Origin: Verrucomicrobiota bacterium
GTDB lineage: Bacteria; Verrucomicrobiota; Verrucomicrobiia; Limisphaerales; JAEYXS01
NCBI GenBank assembly: GCA_023431185.1
Contig: JAEYXS010000117.1
Span: 66,919-130,918, forward strand
Reading direction: 5' to 3'
DNA: 64,000 bases
The stretch's first letter is position 1, and each line of letters starts with the position of its first letter. Position numbers and translations under genes: made by a program. This document shows positions 63,195 through 64,000 of the stretch, one piece after another. The notes beneath the pieces were generated by a model. That model saw only the letters and a list, made by a program, of their open reading frames with translations. It ran no database searches and had not been told where the DNA came from.

Positions 63195-64000
63195 TTATTC
63201 CTTCGCCTTAGCTTTTCCTTTCCCCTTCGCTTTGGGTTGGGCGTCGGGATCTGCTTGGGCACCGGCTTGCGGCGGGTCTTCAGGCGTCACTTTGAGTTCG
63301 GTGCGGAGGCGGGTCAGTTCTTTCAGGAGGTCGGCCTGGATTTTGGCATATTCGGGTTTGCCGTATTGGTCGGTGAGTTCTTTGGGGTCTTTCTTGAGGT
63401 CGATGAGACGCCATTCGTTGACGTCTTTTTCGTAGAAGTGGAAGAGTTTGTATTGGCCCTGGATGACGCCGTAGTGACGGCGGACGCTATGGGCGCCAGG
63501 GTATTCGTAGTAGTGATAATACCAACTGGTGCGCCAGTCTTTCGGAGTCTGGCCTTTCAGGACGGGCACGAGGCTCTTGCCTTGCATGTCGGCGGGGACG
63601 GGCAATCCAGCGGCATCAAGGAAGGTTTCGGGAAGGTCGAGGATGGAGATCATGTCGTTGTTCACGGAGCCGGGCTTGGTGACGCCGGGCCAGCGGACGA
63701 TGAAGGGCGTCTTCACGGATTCTTCATAGATCCAGCGTTTATCAAACCAGCCATGCTCGCCGAGGTAGAAGCCTTGATCGGACGCGTAGATGACGATGGT
63801 GTTTTTCGCGAGGCCGGTTTCATCGAGGTAATTCAGGACGCGACCGATCTGGTCATCCATGGCGTCCACGCAGCGGAGGTAGTCCTGCATGTAGCGCTGG
63901 TATTTCCAGCGGACGAGGTCTTCGCCTTGCAGGTTGGCTTTGCGGAACGCCTCGTTCTGGGGTTCGTAGAAATCGTTCCAGGCTTTCAATTGTTCGGGGG
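63195..64000 (-). CDS. Sulfatase, C-terminal part (5' end outside window)
   Basis: C-terminal 268 residues of a type I sulfatase. DDQIGRVLNYLDETGLAKNTIVIYASDQGFYLGEHGWFDKRWIYEESVKTPF contains the metal-binding D-Q/H region and the conserved Lys. VRWPGVTKPGSVNNDMISILDLPETFLDAAG is the family's C-terminal half. The frame is open to the window edge, so the formylglycine motif (C/S-x-P-x-R) lies outside. The C-terminal tail (PPQAGAQADPDAQPKAKGKGKAKAKE) is Lys/Ala-rich and unusual. It could remove sulfate from fucoidan or another sulfated glycan. Confidence 0.93.
   Translation of the reverse strand, partial: PEQLKAWNDFYEPQNEAFRKANLQGEDLVRWKYQRYMQDYLRCVDAMDDQIGRVLNYLDETGLAKNTIVIYASDQGFYLGEHGWFDKRWIYEESVKTPFIVRWPGVTKPGSVNNDMISILDLPETFLDAAGLPVPADMQGKSLVPVLKGQTPKDWRTSWYYHYYEYPGAHSVRRHYGVIQGQYKLFHFYEKDVNEWRLIDLKKDPKELTDQYGKPEYAKIQADLLKELTRLRTELKVTPEDPPQAGAQADPDAQPKAKGKGKAKAKE

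Noticed and set aside
1..64000. tRNA, rRNA, CRISPR arrays or transposase genes
   Set aside because: No T-loop or anticodon-stem patterns, no regularly spaced direct repeats and no transposase or integrase motifs were seen. Short RNAs could still be missed by eye.

Overview
The window reads as chromosome of a Verrucomicrobiota bacterium, probably a soil or aquatic member of the Pedosphaera/Limisphaerales side. The reasons are a PVC-type cytochrome fused to DUF1080 and SGNH domains, Tat-exported TIM-barrel and gamma-glutamyltransferase proteins, a 'DSDNDGIPTLIEYAFG' secreted C-terminal module, an HpnI-type glycosyltransferase, a sulfatase, and intergenic spaces filled with short palindromic repeats. 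This placement is inference. No rRNA, tRNA, CRISPR array, phage or transposase gene was found. Coding density is high and genes lie on both strands.

Layout. 1-5 kb: the end of a photolyase gene, then a minus-strand group serA, parvulin isomerase and glutathione peroxidase, with a Dabb protein beyond. 4.7-10.5 kb: small envelope proteins, a secreted beta-lactamase-fold hydrolase and an MFS transporter. 10.8-19.5 kb: a transhydrogenase-like flavoprotein, a Tat-exported TIM-barrel protein, tail-specific protease, a CBS-type pyrophosphatase divergent from a ParA ATPase, and a PQQ-type propeller. 19.6-28.4 kb: an AraC regulator divergent from a tightly packed six-gene operon (aldo/keto reductase, giant PVC cytochrome, PhyH dioxygenase, zinc alcohol dehydrogenase, lactonase, DUF3267) that looks like oxidative L-fucose (or L-galactose type) sugar catabolism. 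28.4-34.7 kb: mcsB-mcsA, a branched-chain aminotransferase, LolD and LolC/E, and Der. 34.7-44.1 kb: a PmoA-like protein, then a five-gene minus-strand ABC operon with three tandem paralogous permeases. 44.1-49.1 kb: small accessory genes, an unrecognised 266-aa protein and a gamma-glutamyltransferase. 49.1-53 kb: a cupin epimerase-like protein, a GT2 glycosyltransferase and a polytopic membrane protein. 53-58.6 kb: a KDG-type kinase, a lone PilB/GspE-like ATPase, an HpnI-like glycosyltransferase, and an RbsD/FucU - TIM barrel - RbsD/FucU trio. 58.8-64 kb: DUF5009 membrane acyltransferase, anmK, mnmA and the C-terminal part of a sulfatase.

Genes that plausibly work together are the fucose-type operon (dehydrogenase, lactonase, mutarotase-like RbsD/FucU proteins further on, KDG-type kinase, sulfatase), McsA with McsB, LolD with LolC/E, and the five-gene ABC system. 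The most unusual non-coding signal is a set of palindromic repeats: hairpins with 6-9 bp stems and 3-4 nt loops, alone or in clusters of two to four. One family shows compensatory base changes between copies. A second global signal is a change from C-rich to G-rich on the + strand between about 58.2 and 58.9 kb.
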